The position numbers and the translations under genes are program-made. Under the pieces are notes generated by a model, which was not told the DNA's origin, searched no databases, and saw nothing but the letters and a program-made list of their open reading frames with translations. From Patiria miniata (Eukaryota > Echinodermata > Asteroidea > Valvatida > Asterinidae), in assembly GCF_015706575.1 (NCBI RefSeq), contig NW_024037064.1, positions 3,099,427 to 3,163,426 on the forward strand: 64,000 nucleotides of DNA. The letters run 5' to 3'. Below are positions 56,601-64,000 of this stretch, in pieces; position 1 is the stretch's first letter, and each line of letters begins with the position of its first letter.

Positions 56601-59237
56601 AGCAAGTAAGTCGGTTGTAAACGTCCACCACGGCACTTAGTACAAAAACCATAGCAAGTTATTAAAATTCATTCCGACGTTTCTAAGCGATACCCAAGTA
56701 ACTCACTGGATAGTTTCTGAGACTGGTGACATCAACACGTTGGTAATGAATATGGAAGTTTGTTTTAGCATAAATTAAACACCCTAAAGTTACAATGCGT
56801 GGATTGAACATTTTAATTGGATGCAAAGAGTCCTTTTAATCATACATTGTGAAAACGGTTTGGAAGGCTCACCATTGCCGCGTTCATACAATCTGTACCA
56901 GAAACTGAAACACCACGTGTGTCCTGGATGCTCTCCACTTGGCGAAACGACAGGGCTGACAACTGTAGCCTTTCTGCTGCCATAATATGCTGTAGCATGA
57001 CTGATGTAGTAGCCACTCGCATCTGTGCAGGGTAGGGATTTTTTCATAGATTACAAACACAAATGACTTTGGAATAAATGTTGCATTGGTGATTGAAAGA
57101 AGATCGGCAGATATTCTTCAACATTTAGAAGAGGCATGAGTTGGCTTGCATTTTTTAAGGCGATTTATTTGGTTAAGTCAAGGCAATTTGAAAAAAAAAT
57201 AATACATACTTTAATTTCTATAATCGAAACCAGTGTGGCGAATCAGGAGAAGAGTATGGTTGCTCTCCCTTATTTACAATCAACGTCGGTTTCCCTAGCA
57301 ATAATTGTCCGCTGGCAATTCGATCCTCCCTAGCGTTCAAGTGCAGGCCCGTTTGACAGAAATATACCGCCGTGTACGCAGAACCTGGGCTGGGTACTCA
57401 CGCTCTAGGACGCTCCAGAAAGTCAACTTATGGATTGGGGTTTAGTAAATGGAACAAGGACAATGCTACAGTTTCATGTAATTTATTCGGGAAATCAATA
57501 AACAAGTAAATGGATAAGGGATCTTTTGTGTATCTCCTCTGTAATTTAATGTGTTTGTGTTGTGTCTTACTGCCGCCTCCTATCGCCTCCCGCTGTGCTT
57601 GGCGCCTCCCGCAATGCTAATTGCCTATCGTTGTGCATGTGCTAAGCGCCTCCTGCTGTGAGGCGCCTCCCGCTAAGCTTAGCGCCTCCCGCTATGTTCG
57701 CTCCCGTGCTCAACGCTAGTACCGACGCCTCTCGTTATGCTTCACGCTGGTAAAGTGTGGGCGCATATACTCACTATGGCGCCTCCCGTTGCGCGTTACT
57801 CCAAGCGTCTGGCGGTCCTGCTGCTCCGAAAGCTCAAACACAACAGACCCCGTGCCAACCAATGCACGATGCCAGCTCGCAAGCGTCACTGCGCGCTGCT
57901 CCAACTGCGCATGTGGCTAAAACTCTATGGCGCGCAAAAAAATACAAATAATAATGATTAGGGAATTTGCATTAATGCTACACCAGTCAAATATATAATT
58001 TAACACCCATTCGGATTTTTAGCGACATCTTTTGGGCAAGCTTTCATTTTATGACACGAAAACAGTACAGGATTATTACAAATTTGACCCATGATCATAA
58101 GCTTTGAAATTATTGACTATTGTTTAATCATAAACTAGCGGCAGTAGGCTTCCGTTGATATCACTTTATGGCTGTGGTCATGCATCACTTAGCTCCGTTG
58201 AATTGAAAATGATAGGCCTACGTGAAACCTTTATGAGACAGGTTAGTGTAAAACATAATAATCAATTACAACACGACTAGGTCCGAGACACATGTAACTT
58301 CCAAAAACATTAACAAAGCTGTATGTCTTTCATTGATGATCTTGTGCTTTCATCTTGAAAGCCAAGGATATGGTATCTTTTGGTCTCTTTTCAGGGCATA
58401 AGATAATGCACCAGCCCCACAGATACATTGCTGTCTGATATCGCTTCTGGGTTTTGTTTTAGGGGGGGGGGGCGGACAGAGTAATCACACAGAATCATAG
58501 TGTGGAATGGCGTCCCAAGTCACCAAATTTAACTTTATGTTTTACTTACTTTTTTGCGGAGATCGTATTTAGCAGAGATGGTTTTCAACATTGCACCTGT
58601 ACCTCTGCCTTCTTACCTTCAGGTTTTGAAGTCCTGAACTCATAACTGAGTGGACAGTTAACGGTATTCACCCGGAAGTGGGGAGGCAGATCATAGAAGA
58701 TATGTGCCACCGTTTTGTAAAAAGGGCAGGTGGACATGTGGAAGGTGATACACATGGCTTAACGTGCTGGTACTTATCAAGTAAGATCACAATTTGACAA
58801 AAATCCTTTTCCCGCCAATCTTAAATGTCGGTTTGAATGTATACTCGCCTTACTTTTGGATGTGCGCAGGTTTTACGCCAAACCATTCCGAGGTTTTCAT
58901 ACTATTCCAAGATAATGAATCTTAGTAATGCATGATTAGATGAATGACATCAAGACAAGAACGGAAAGCTTACGCCCCTAGCTTTATGCAAAGACCAACG
59001 AAATGATCATTAATTTATAGTCTGGTCAAATAATATGTGTTTGTTGGTAACCTATCTTCGGGACACCGTGTATAGGTTAATAAAACATCAAGTGAGGCAA
59101 ACACTTACTGCCAAACGTCCTGTCGAAACCTGGCATGACAAAAAGAGAAGTTTGCCCCTGCAACAGCAGCCAGTTGGAGCTGTCCTCGTTCGATTGTCTC
59201 CAACCACAAAACCCTTCCTCGAAGGTGCAGTTGAAGC
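35475..59237 (-). CDS. MAM and immunoglobulin domain gene, eight exons recognised (partial)
   Basis: Exons in transcript order: 59237-59109, 57022-56873, 55581-55372 (MAM 1), 54066-53941, 53439-53242 (one Ig domain), 51873-51745, 36963-36817, 35687-35475 (MAM 2). Every exon has AG/GT borders and starts and ends in phase 1, so the domains form one open frame. Each MAM has CTFEEG.CGW, the VSPVVxPS..PG.TxCFSFWY block, and WLKARSCVR.ATSEFQIALxAV..AIDDI. The Ig domain shows C (FTCTVLD), W (VWTLAG) and C (LQCEAFD). MAM/Ig proteins are secreted or membrane adhesion/receptor proteins; role here is inferred. Signal peptide, membrane part and ends are outside what I can see. The repeat MAM-Ig-MAM suggests growth by domain duplication. 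It could also be two neighbouring genes. Confidence 0.75.
36817..36963 (-). CDS. MAM 2, second exon (49 codons)
   Basis: Acceptor TTTACAG, donor GTGAGG. Encodes ASGNFILYTSFLPGRHA, LVSPVVLPSREQPGNTLCF and SFWYNIYGSGTG. Separated from the previous exon by 14.8 kb of intron full of transposons. Confidence 0.75.
37290..37763. mobile_element. Foldback MITE, about 474 bp
   Basis: TCATGTAAACAAGGC at the left pairs with GCCTTGTTTACATGA at the right. Pairing continues (TTTCATCAGCTTTGT against ACAAAGCTGATGAAA, GTGAGATTTA against TAAATCTCAC, CCTGATGCCATTGCACA against TGTGCAATGACATCAGG). Opposing open frames are mirror artefacts. No clear target duplication. Confidence 0.65.
38046..42418 (+). pseudogene. 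5'-truncated, broken L1/Tx1-like LINE ORF2
   Basis: Order and motifs of a LINE ORF2: endonuclease (VFIQETN near 38060; LLLGDDFNCN near 38370; SRIDYMFVS; GLTDHCAI near 38620), reverse transcriptase (KSPGTDGQTVEFY near 39330; IDQEKAFDR near 39715; GIRQGCPLSPSLYA near 40600), thumb region (WKLRDLTLMGKAVIVNTL near 40920) and a C-terminal zinc knuckle (CPLCQ...HLFINC near 41755-41810). The catalytic [F/Y]xDD region is missing near 40670, several frameshifts exist, and a foreign piece splits the RT at 39741-40455. It starts inside the endonuclease, so it is 5' truncated as usual for LINEs. The tail after 42120 is T-rich and ends with AATAAATGGAG and an AG/A-rich stretch. Confidence 0.85.
39741..40455. 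mobile_element. Nested insertion inside the LINE RT domain
   Basis: The RT reading breaks after AFDRI and resumes at GYTFSVLDKMG. AAAGTGTGGATTCG (39760-39773) and CGAATCCACACTTT (40407-40420) are inverted near the ends, and GAATCCACACTT occurs several times inside. A strong hairpin (GAATTCAC..GTGAATTC around GGCGC/GCGCC) lies at 39782-39814. A TTAAACCATTGC motif near 39854 is inverted near 40443-40454. A 71-codon frame (40153-40368) has an acidic MDSSDDDFF start but no known domain. Confidence 0.55.
42507..44273. repeat. Long inverted repeat built of GAGGTCAATGACCTT modules
   Basis: The left half has repeated TTGACCTCTGGTGACC / GAGGTCAATGACCTTTG modules. The right half (about 43670-44230) has the same in reverse (AAGGTCATTGACCTCTCAAAGG). 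Outer ends TTGTGATAAAGGCATGAAAC and its complement near 44254-44273 pair. The halves are diverged and joined by about 300 bp without the motif. No coding content. Confidence 0.65.
44398..44690 (-). pseudogene. Non-LTR reverse transcriptase fragment
   Basis: The minus strand reads FPAKLAKEFAYELSKPLTDI, then EGKVSDQWKNAIVVPIP and IDKLRPISLTS. This is the N-terminal RT block seen in jockey/RTE-type LINEs (xxWKxAxVVPIPK....xxLRPISLT). It is short and frame-broken. Confidence 0.65.
44974..45001. repeat. Perfect 28-bp palindrome
   Basis: Centre CTGCATGCAG, extended perfectly outward to AACTTGTTA and TAACAAGTT. No spacer. Function unknown. Confidence 0.8.
45678..46490 (+). pseudogene. Degenerate transposon-derived coding sequence with leading hairpin
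   Basis: Opens with a perfect 14-bp stem TACAGGGCAGAAAC / GTTTCTGCCCTGTA (loop AAGTCG). Then frames give FKGKGKVAPLKKLQK (about 45770-45815), LEAFTCAMYSQARE (about 45990-46030) and LPPCHNSLIPHVQRVN (about 46128-46175), with shifts and a G run at 46070-46082. These motifs recall a repetitive protein family seen in many marine invertebrates (GCDxxSxFxGKGK ... FTCxxYGQ ... LPPC motifs), possibly transposon-borne. I cannot name the superfamily. Confidence 0.45.
47789..47981. repeat. Array of small hairpins, GGCAAGCGTGCC and GGACAAGCGTGTCC
   Basis: TGGCAAGCGTGCCA at about 47812, 47842, 47889, 47918 and 47966, and GGACAAGCGTGTCC at 47865 and 47941; upstream GGGCGAATGTGCCC at 47790. All keep a palindromic stem around a short loop, with changes on one side matched on the other. 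Higher-order unit of about 76 bp. Confidence 0.8.
48905..50775 (-). pseudogene. Degenerate Penelope-like retroelement
   Basis: Minus-strand frames give, in order, RPVPARSLRFASTGFYAS near 50660-50690, FTNVPKGEA near 50350, GSRLSPVLADLFMEEFEQTA near 50130-50195, FWYFDDTF near 50090 (RT box, YFDD), FLDVEV...VYCKPTPTDCYLH near 49850-49930, GIY-YIG part GETGRDLNTRLKEHK near 49470-49520, and KTVPQDIW near 49295. The gene order RT then GIY-YIG is diagnostic of Penelope-like elements. Many stops and shifts. The 3' end carries a possible hammerhead motif. Confidence 0.75.
48954..48983 (-). ncRNA. Possible hammerhead ribozyme core in Penelope 3' end
   Basis: Minus strand: CTGATGA (48983-48977), GAGCAG (48975-48970), loop, CTGGTC (48963-48958), GAAA (48957-48954). 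Arms pair with one G-G mismatch. CUGAUGA..stem II..GAAA is the hammerhead core, and hammerheads are known in the terminal repeats of Penelope-like elements. Stems I and III could not be drawn confidently. Confidence 0.4.
51745..51873 (-). CDS. MAM 2, first exon (43 codons)
   Basis: Acceptor ACGCAG, donor GTAAGT. Encodes GFNCTFEEGLCGWRQSGEG and ends YFDSTFG; close paralogue of 59109-59237. Confidence 0.75.
53242..53439 (-). CDS. Ig domain, second exon (66 codons)
   Basis: Acceptor TTGTAG, donor GTGAGA. Encodes LVWTLAGQRVKQVRN, SVSSSVVVSPNRDI and KTLQCEAFDADGE. Supplies the core tryptophan and second cysteine. Confidence 0.7.
53941..54066 (-). CDS. Ig domain, first exon (42 codons)
   Basis: Acceptor CCCCTAG, donor GTGAGT. 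Encodes VIPRMFLFDATGDFPSDGGE and HPFTCTVLDVNREVQ; supplies the first Ig cysteine. Confidence 0.7.
54257..55186. mobile_element. Tc1/mariner-like non-autonomous element, 930 bp
   Basis: Ends CAGTCTTTTTCCTAGTTCCG and its near reverse complement (CCGGAACTAGGAAAACGACTG), flanked by TA on both sides (54255-54256, 55187-55188). Extra TTTTCCTAGTTC copies lie just inside (about 54279-54293 and 54994-55003). No transposase frame. Located in the intron between MAM 1 and the Ig exons. Confidence 0.7.
55372..55581 (-). CDS. MAM 1, third exon (70 codons)
   Basis: Acceptor GTAACAG, donor GTATGA. Encodes ALNVYQLPVYHTISKGE through WLKARSCVRNATSEFQIAL to YVAIDDINTG, the typical C-terminal half of a MAM domain. 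Confidence 0.8.
55868..56145. mobile_element. hAT-like MITE, 278 bp
   Basis: Ends CATGGGCGTCGCCAGG and CTCGCTACGCCCATG. Flanks TACTCGGG (55860-55867) and TACTTGGG (56146-56153) match in seven of eight bases. Interior has G, T and C runs. Sits in the intron between the second and third exons of MAM 1. Confidence 0.6.
56873..57022 (-). CDS. MAM 1, second exon (50 codons)
   Basis: Acceptor TGCACAG, donor GTGAGC. Encodes ASGYYISHATAYYGSRKA, VVSPVVSPSGEHPGHTWCF and SFWYRLYERGNG. Confidence 0.8.
57571..57795. repeat. Minisatellite of GCGCCTCCCGCT units
   Basis: About ten irregular units of roughly 20 bp (GCCTCCCGCTGTGCTTGGC, GCGCCTCCCGCTAAGCTTA and variants). GC-rich against AT-rich surroundings. 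Short frames on both strands follow from the repeat. Confidence 0.7.
59109..59237 (-). CDS. MAM 1, first exon (43 codons)
   Basis: Acceptor CACAG, donor GTAAGT. Encodes GFNCTFEEGFCGWRQSNED and ends GFDRTFG. Same length as its partner at 51745-51873. Confidence 0.75.
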
Positions 59238-60166
59238 CTGTGCTTGCTGTGACCAATAAAAACAGAACGCGTCATCGTTACGTAATATAAGCGAATTAAA
59301 AACAAAATGGAAGGAATGACGGGAGTATGGAGAGAAACAATACAGAACACACAAAAGGACTCCGTGCCTCCCAAATCTTCTTATACGTTATCATGCCTCG
59401 TGTTGTTAAGAGGTTGCTTGTGAAAATTGCTTCGTGTAATTTTGCTCAAGACCCAATGAGAAACAAAAGGTGATAAACCGTGCAAAAACGTTGAAACTCA
59501 GTTTTGTGTTGTTTAAAAAAAACCCCGCATAAATAGGTTTTCGATGGCTCGTTAAAAGTTTGCGTTTCATTAAATGAACAGATAAAGTAGCCTCAAGAAG
59601 ACAATTTAGTCAGAAACGTGTTCAGTATGTTGAACACTTTGTTATCCCGCGTAGTTTCAAAGACCTGTTTAAAGAATCAAATCAACATACGACGTTTTTG
59701 CTTGCGACGAAACGCCATGTAAACATTTGTCAAAATGTCGTAACTCCTCGAGATCCGACTTTTTGCACGAACACACAATAAGGCCCCATTATTTTAGCAC
59801 GTACAGCTTTAATCATCTTAAGTCACGAAATATTTTTACTATATATCTAAAAAAATCTCAGGTTTTAACAATATGCTTGAGTTAAGCTTGTCAAATTCAT
59901 GAAGTTTGTTAATAATTCCCAGTAGCATCTTATTCAGAGTACGAATAGTCTTTAGTTTTTTTTTTCGCATTTTCTACTAACTTCTTTTTTTCACCACGAC
60001 ATAACATAATTATGTCTTATTTTCTCATTTTATTAATTTGGCTTCAACAAAATGCCAAAGTAAATTTAACTGGTGTCACATCGGTAAGAGAACATGAATT
60101 TTGCTGACTTTTGCGAAACGACATTTTGCACAAACACGACAGTACGGCATATTGCATATAATACGC
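59238..60166. other. Upstream of the first recognised MAM exon
   Basis: No further exon of the minus-strand gene found. Two related stretches (TTTTTGCACGAACACAC near 59760 and TTTTGCACAAACACGAC near 60123) hint at a diverged repeat. Confidence 0.35.
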
Positions 60167-61730
60167 GATGTCGCACTAGTGGACCTCACTGCTGCGTACG
60201 ACAAAGTGTGGCATCACGGCCAGGTCCTAAACTTCTTCGCTCCATTGCCGATCGGCACCTAGGGCGGATCCTCGCTAACACCATTTCCACTGGCAGTTTT
60301 GTCCTCAAAACCAGTGACTAGCAGACAAGCCGATCGCGTTGTTTGAGGTATGGAGTACCCAAAGGCTCAGTAATGGCCCCCACCCTCTTCAACGTTTACC
60401 ATAGCGACCTACCACGCACGACATCGAGGAAATATGACTATGTAGATGACTAAGCCCTCCTGCACATAGATACAAATGGGACAGTTGTGGGGAAGCTGCT
60501 CTCAGCTGACATGGAATGCATCGTAAACTACCTGAAGTCATGGAGACTATGCCAAGCGTCGCAAAAACTACCTCAACGCCAGCTGACTGTCACCCTAAAC
60601 GGGTCTCCCCTGTTCGACAATCCAGATCCCACCTACCTCGGGGTTAGACTAGACCGGCAACTCACCTACGGTAAACATCTGGAAGCCCTCCGAACTAAGG
60701 TTTCAGCACATAACAACCTTCTGCGTCGGCTGGCTGGATCGTCATGGGTTGCCAGGACATCCTGCCTTCGAACTGGTGCTCTTGCCCTCGTATACAGCGC
60801 TCCCTCAACGAAACCATACGGATCATCACTAGCTGACTATGCTCTACTCCAACAGACCTCCTATCTGTTCTTGCAGGCATCGCACCTGCAAAGAGTGCCT
60901 CACCGAGAGGATTGTGTCCAAGGTCGAGGGAAACGCAGATCACCCTCTGCACGAGCTGATCCAAGATGCACAACAACTTGGTCATGAACGACTGTCCACC
61001 CCTTCTCCCGTCATGCTGCAGCCCTTTGCAACTCCAACTTCACCTTGACCAATTTACCTTGACCCCCGACACCACAGCCCCATCCGGCTCAGACCTGCCT
61101 CGAAAGGCATGCACCCTGAACCGCTTGCGTACAGGGGTCGGCCGGCTCAATGTTAGCACGTTTCATCGGGGCTTACGACCATTGGCAACCTGCGTGTATG
61201 GAGCACCACAGTAGACAGCACAGCACATCATTAGGCCCCCCAAAAAAGTCTCCGGTTTCTGGTATGGAGCTTGCCCAAAAAGTGGTGCGGCGACGCGGCT
61301 TTTTTTTTTTTTTTACCTAATTTTTTTTGCTTCAAATGTCGGCTGAAGACTGCAAATGGCGCCCGACTAAACTTAGTGCAAATATATGGGAGTCCAGAGA
61401 GGCCACATAAAGCTTATTCTCGACCATAAACACGTTAAAATTGTGCAGCAACAGGATTCCAGTCAAACCAGTGAGTTTGGCGGTTTTGGGACATCATCTT
61501 TCATTGAAAAAAAAACTTTTTCATTTTGCCGACGCGCATGGCTACGGCGACGCGCGCGCATACCAGAAACCGGAGACTTTTTTTTTTTTTGGCCTTAACG
61601 AATGCACTGCACTTGGCTCCACAGCTGACACGATAGACCTCGCCATTGTAAGCAAACAAACAAGAACATGGCTTAGACAACTAGACGGAACAGCTTGACT
61701 TTCTTCTGCCTGAACGAAAGAAGAAGAACG
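60167..61730 (+). pseudogene. Jockey-like LINE reverse transcriptase fragment, split by a MITE
   Basis: Starts inside the RT: ALVDLTAAYDKVWHHG (near 60170-60225), YGVPKGSVMAPTLFNVYHSD (near 60350-60410), YDYVDD (near 60435, followed by a stop), then PTYLGVRLDRQLTY (near 60630-60670) and LRRLAGSSWVA, and the C-terminal LNRLRTGVGRLN (near 61115). The end QHII is cut at 61233 by the MITE and continues as NEC at 61598. Several stops and shifts. The RT boxes fit jockey/CR1-type non-LTR elements. Confidence 0.75.
61234..61594. mobile_element. GGCC-ended MITE, copy 2 (361 bp), inserted in the LINE
   Basis: GGCCCCCCAAAAAAGTCTCC at left and GGAGAC..TTTTGGCC at right. CCGGTTTCTGGTATG pairs with CATACCAGAAACCGG. 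TTA is duplicated (61231-61233, 61595-61597). Inner GACGCG motifs are shared with copies at 11448 and 62179. Confidence 0.8.
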
Positions 61731-62178
61731 CGCTGAGACTTTTTGCTAGCACACATTCGCTCGTAATTGAGAGACGACCTTATGACTTAAACAAGTACGT
61801 CATAATGACGCAATATTTCTCAATGAAACTGTCCTGTTATTACTGTGGGTGAGTTTTAATAAAATTACACAAAAAGGTGAATTTTGACAATTTTGTGCGA
61901 CGTTTTTGCACTGACACAACGAAACAGGCAATGCTGACACCCCCACGTGAATTTGACTACCCCAGTATTCCCTCCTCCCAATATCCTGCTAAATATAGTT
62001 AAGAGTTATCCACACAAGACGATGAAGCGGCGACGTGACTCCTTCTGCTGCATCAATATACAGCCTTGTGGTCGGTAAGGCCAAAACAAAGTTAATCCGA
62101 TTACGTACATGGACACTTCCATCAGAGCAGTGAAATTCATGCAGGCCAAATTTTTAAAAAATAGCTTTCTTAATGTTA
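61731..62178. other. No gene recognised
   Basis: Between two MITEs; nothing recognised apart from the tail of the jockey-like LINE just before it. Confidence 0.4.
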
Positions 62179-62550
62179 GGCCAAAAAAGAAAAATAGTCG
62201 GTCTCTGGTCAGACCAAAGATCCGGAATTGATACGGCGACGCGGTTTTTTTTTGTGGCTTTTTTTTCAAGCTTGTATTGAACAGACAAGGTGGGTACTAT
62301 ATTTTGCTTTTTTGTGTCCTCATTATACATTATTGTCCTCCATAATTTGTCTTGGTGCCGTTTATAATTTGCCTTGGTGCAATTTCCCCATTCCTTGGTG
62401 CTCCTTGGTACAAAAATTTGAGGAGGCGCGGCAATAGAGGGCGCTGTTGTAGCTTCCGTGTTAATTTGAAGAGAAAAAAAAAAAGGTTGACGCGCATGAT
62501 TACAATCGACGCGCACGCTGACCAGAGACGGAGTATTTTTGTTTTTGGCC
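62179..62550. mobile_element. GGCC-ended MITE, copy 3 (372 bp)
   Basis: GGCCAAAAAAG...GTCTCTGGTCAG at left, CTGACCAGAGAC...TTTTTGGCC at right, TTA duplicated (62176-62178, 62551-62553). Body closely follows copy 1 (AAGCTTG, ACAGACAAGGTGGGTACTAT, CTTGGTGC, GAGGGCGCTGTTG). Confidence 0.8.
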
Positions 62551-62553
62551 TTA

Positions 62554-64000
62554 TGGGTTTTTTTTCAGAAAATATGCTCAGAATGATTGAAACGTTAAAT
62601 TATAACAAAAGAAGAAATTTTAAATTTCGTGTAAGTGACAAAAATCGCCGTTATTGATGCCGAAACTTCATTACGGGTCCTGGTGAAGCTGACCTAAAAG
62701 TCGTGAACAAAAATCTTTCAAAAAGGTCACCAAATCTATGTATTTGTTGTTATTTCACGAGTAGTAGAACAATAATATCATCTAAGTATATTCCGAATTT
62801 CAACGCTTGTGTTACCCCTGGAACTATCTCCAAGGAAAATTTTGACAAGGATTTATGGCTCACCAAACTCACAGGCATGGTTTTCAGTTTGACCAATTTC
62901 GGGGCAACAATGACGAAGCACATGTTAGCATATTCATTAGTGTGACTCCGTGTATGTTTTCGTAGATCTCGGTATCGACCAATGGAAACTGGCAAAAATG
63001 GTGATATTTATTAACTAATTACTCGTGTAGGAGGCGATATAGCAAATTTGTACTGCACACCACAATGGATAGGAACCTTAGTAATATTCGTGAGGCTTGA
63101 AAAGATTGACAGATATTGCAAACACCATGAATGTTACATCGTTGAAAACTTCACGTACCCAAGGCTTGTTTCCCAATTTCAACGAAAAGTACTGAAGATA
63201 TCACAACGATTTTTAGCACATACTTGGATCATTATAAGAAAAACTAACCCTGAAAGTTGCATGAAGATATGGTCTTCCAAATGGGAGAAATTTTCAATGA
63301 TTCGCCGGCGAACATCCACATATTTGTGTGCATGTTGTTTTATTCATAATAAAGTATTACGTAACCTTTATAAATCAGCCTTTGCAACCACATGGCTGAA
63401 TATAGGATCAAAGATTGACTAGTATTTGGGGGCATTATACGTGCGGTAGGTAATGAAGTGAAACATTAGAAACATACAAAAATTAACATAAACACAAAAT
63501 AGAAACCGATGAAATTGGGTAGAAAATCGATTGTTCCTTTATTAAGACGTTATTCTGTGCTAGAGAAAAAACAAACATTGATTAGGCAGGGTAACATATT
63601 TGAAGTTATATGGCAAGGGCGGAACAAGAAAAGAAAAGGAGAGAGAAAGAGAGGGTGAGGCACTAAGTTGTTTAAATCCAATGGAAACTAAATGTTCGGT
63701 TTACCTATTATCCCAATATTATAGAAGCTCTTATTAATTTGCTTTTTCGTACGAATTACTTTATTTCCTTTCATATGGACATGGCGTACGGAAAAAGAAG
63801 GGAAAGTGCATCCTGACGACTAACGGTGGAAACTTTCCAGTCGGTGTTAAAAGTCGTATAAAATACAAGACACGTACAGTACGACAGACATGTAGGCGTA
63901 ACCACACAGGTAGTCTGTGGTTTATTGAAATGGGAAAGAACACGTATAAAATGTATTTTTTAAGTCACTTTTCATTTGACACGCCTTCCTTTACACTAAC
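62554..64000. other. No confident gene at the window end
   Basis: A 124-codon plus-strand frame (63048-63422) has no known motif, no supporting splice sites and AT-driven codons. On the minus strand at about 62940-62980 RDLRKHTRSHTNE faintly recalls a C2H2 zinc-finger helix, but the cysteines are not in place. A purine-rich run (GAAAAGAAAAGGAGAGAG) lies near 63628. Confidence 0.35.

Noticed and set aside
62750-62995. C2H2 zinc finger on the minus strand
   Set aside because: Only a helix-like LRKHTRSHT is present; the paired cysteines are missing.
63048-63422. 124-codon frame as a gene
   Set aside because: No motif, no splice or promoter support, composition typical of noncoding AT-rich DNA.

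Overview
This window is animal nuclear DNA. Genes have short exons and long introns with GT..AG splice sites, the base composition is AT-rich, and most of the sequence is transposon-derived. The mix of families (BEL/Pao, Penelope-like, L1/Tx1-like, jockey-like, Helitron-like satellites, many MITEs) together with a MAM/immunoglobulin gene suggests a marine invertebrate, possibly a deuterostome such as an echinoderm or hemichordate. The species is not identified.

Left part (1-17.7 kb). A degenerate Penelope-like element forms a giant palindrome at 2.0-4.3 kb. It is followed by a small six-exon gene on the + strand (5697-10590, 280 codons) whose predicted protein resembles OB-fold/RPA-like single-strand-binding proteins. 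Behind it the DNA is duplicated in tandem (10.6-13.9 kb). Two non-autonomous transposons sit in one copy, and the other copies keep the matching empty sites, so their target duplications can be read directly. Further on are a palindrome with a telomere-like core, a 0.46 kb hairpin and a roughly 30-bp minisatellite.

Satellite field (17.7-24.3 kb). Four head-to-tail blocks each contain a head, an array of about 171-bp units and a tail. Each tail ends in the same hairpin followed by CTAGT, which looks like a Helitron 3' end. Nearly every unit carries the palindrome TGACGTCA.

Retrotransposon and receptor-like gene (27.3-59.3 kb). A complete, apparently young BEL/Pao LTR retrotransposon lies at 27361-35282 on the - strand. 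It has LTRs that look identical, a CTCAT target duplication, one uninterrupted 1778-codon Gag-Pol frame, and an unusual array of 73-bp repeats in its leader. It lies 192 bp downstream of the last recognised exon of a large - strand gene made of MAM and immunoglobulin domains (eight exons, 59237 to 35475, all symmetrical phase 1). One 14.8-kb intron of that gene holds a foldback element, a broken L1/Tx1-like LINE with a nested insertion, a long GAGGTC inverted repeat, fragments of two more elements, a hairpin array and a degenerate Penelope-like element with a possible hammerhead ribozyme. A mariner-like and a hAT-like MITE lie in other introns.

Right part (59.3-64 kb). A jockey-like reverse transcriptase fragment is split by a 361-bp MITE of the same family as copies at 11.4 and 62.2 kb. 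No gene is recognised in the last 1.4 kb.
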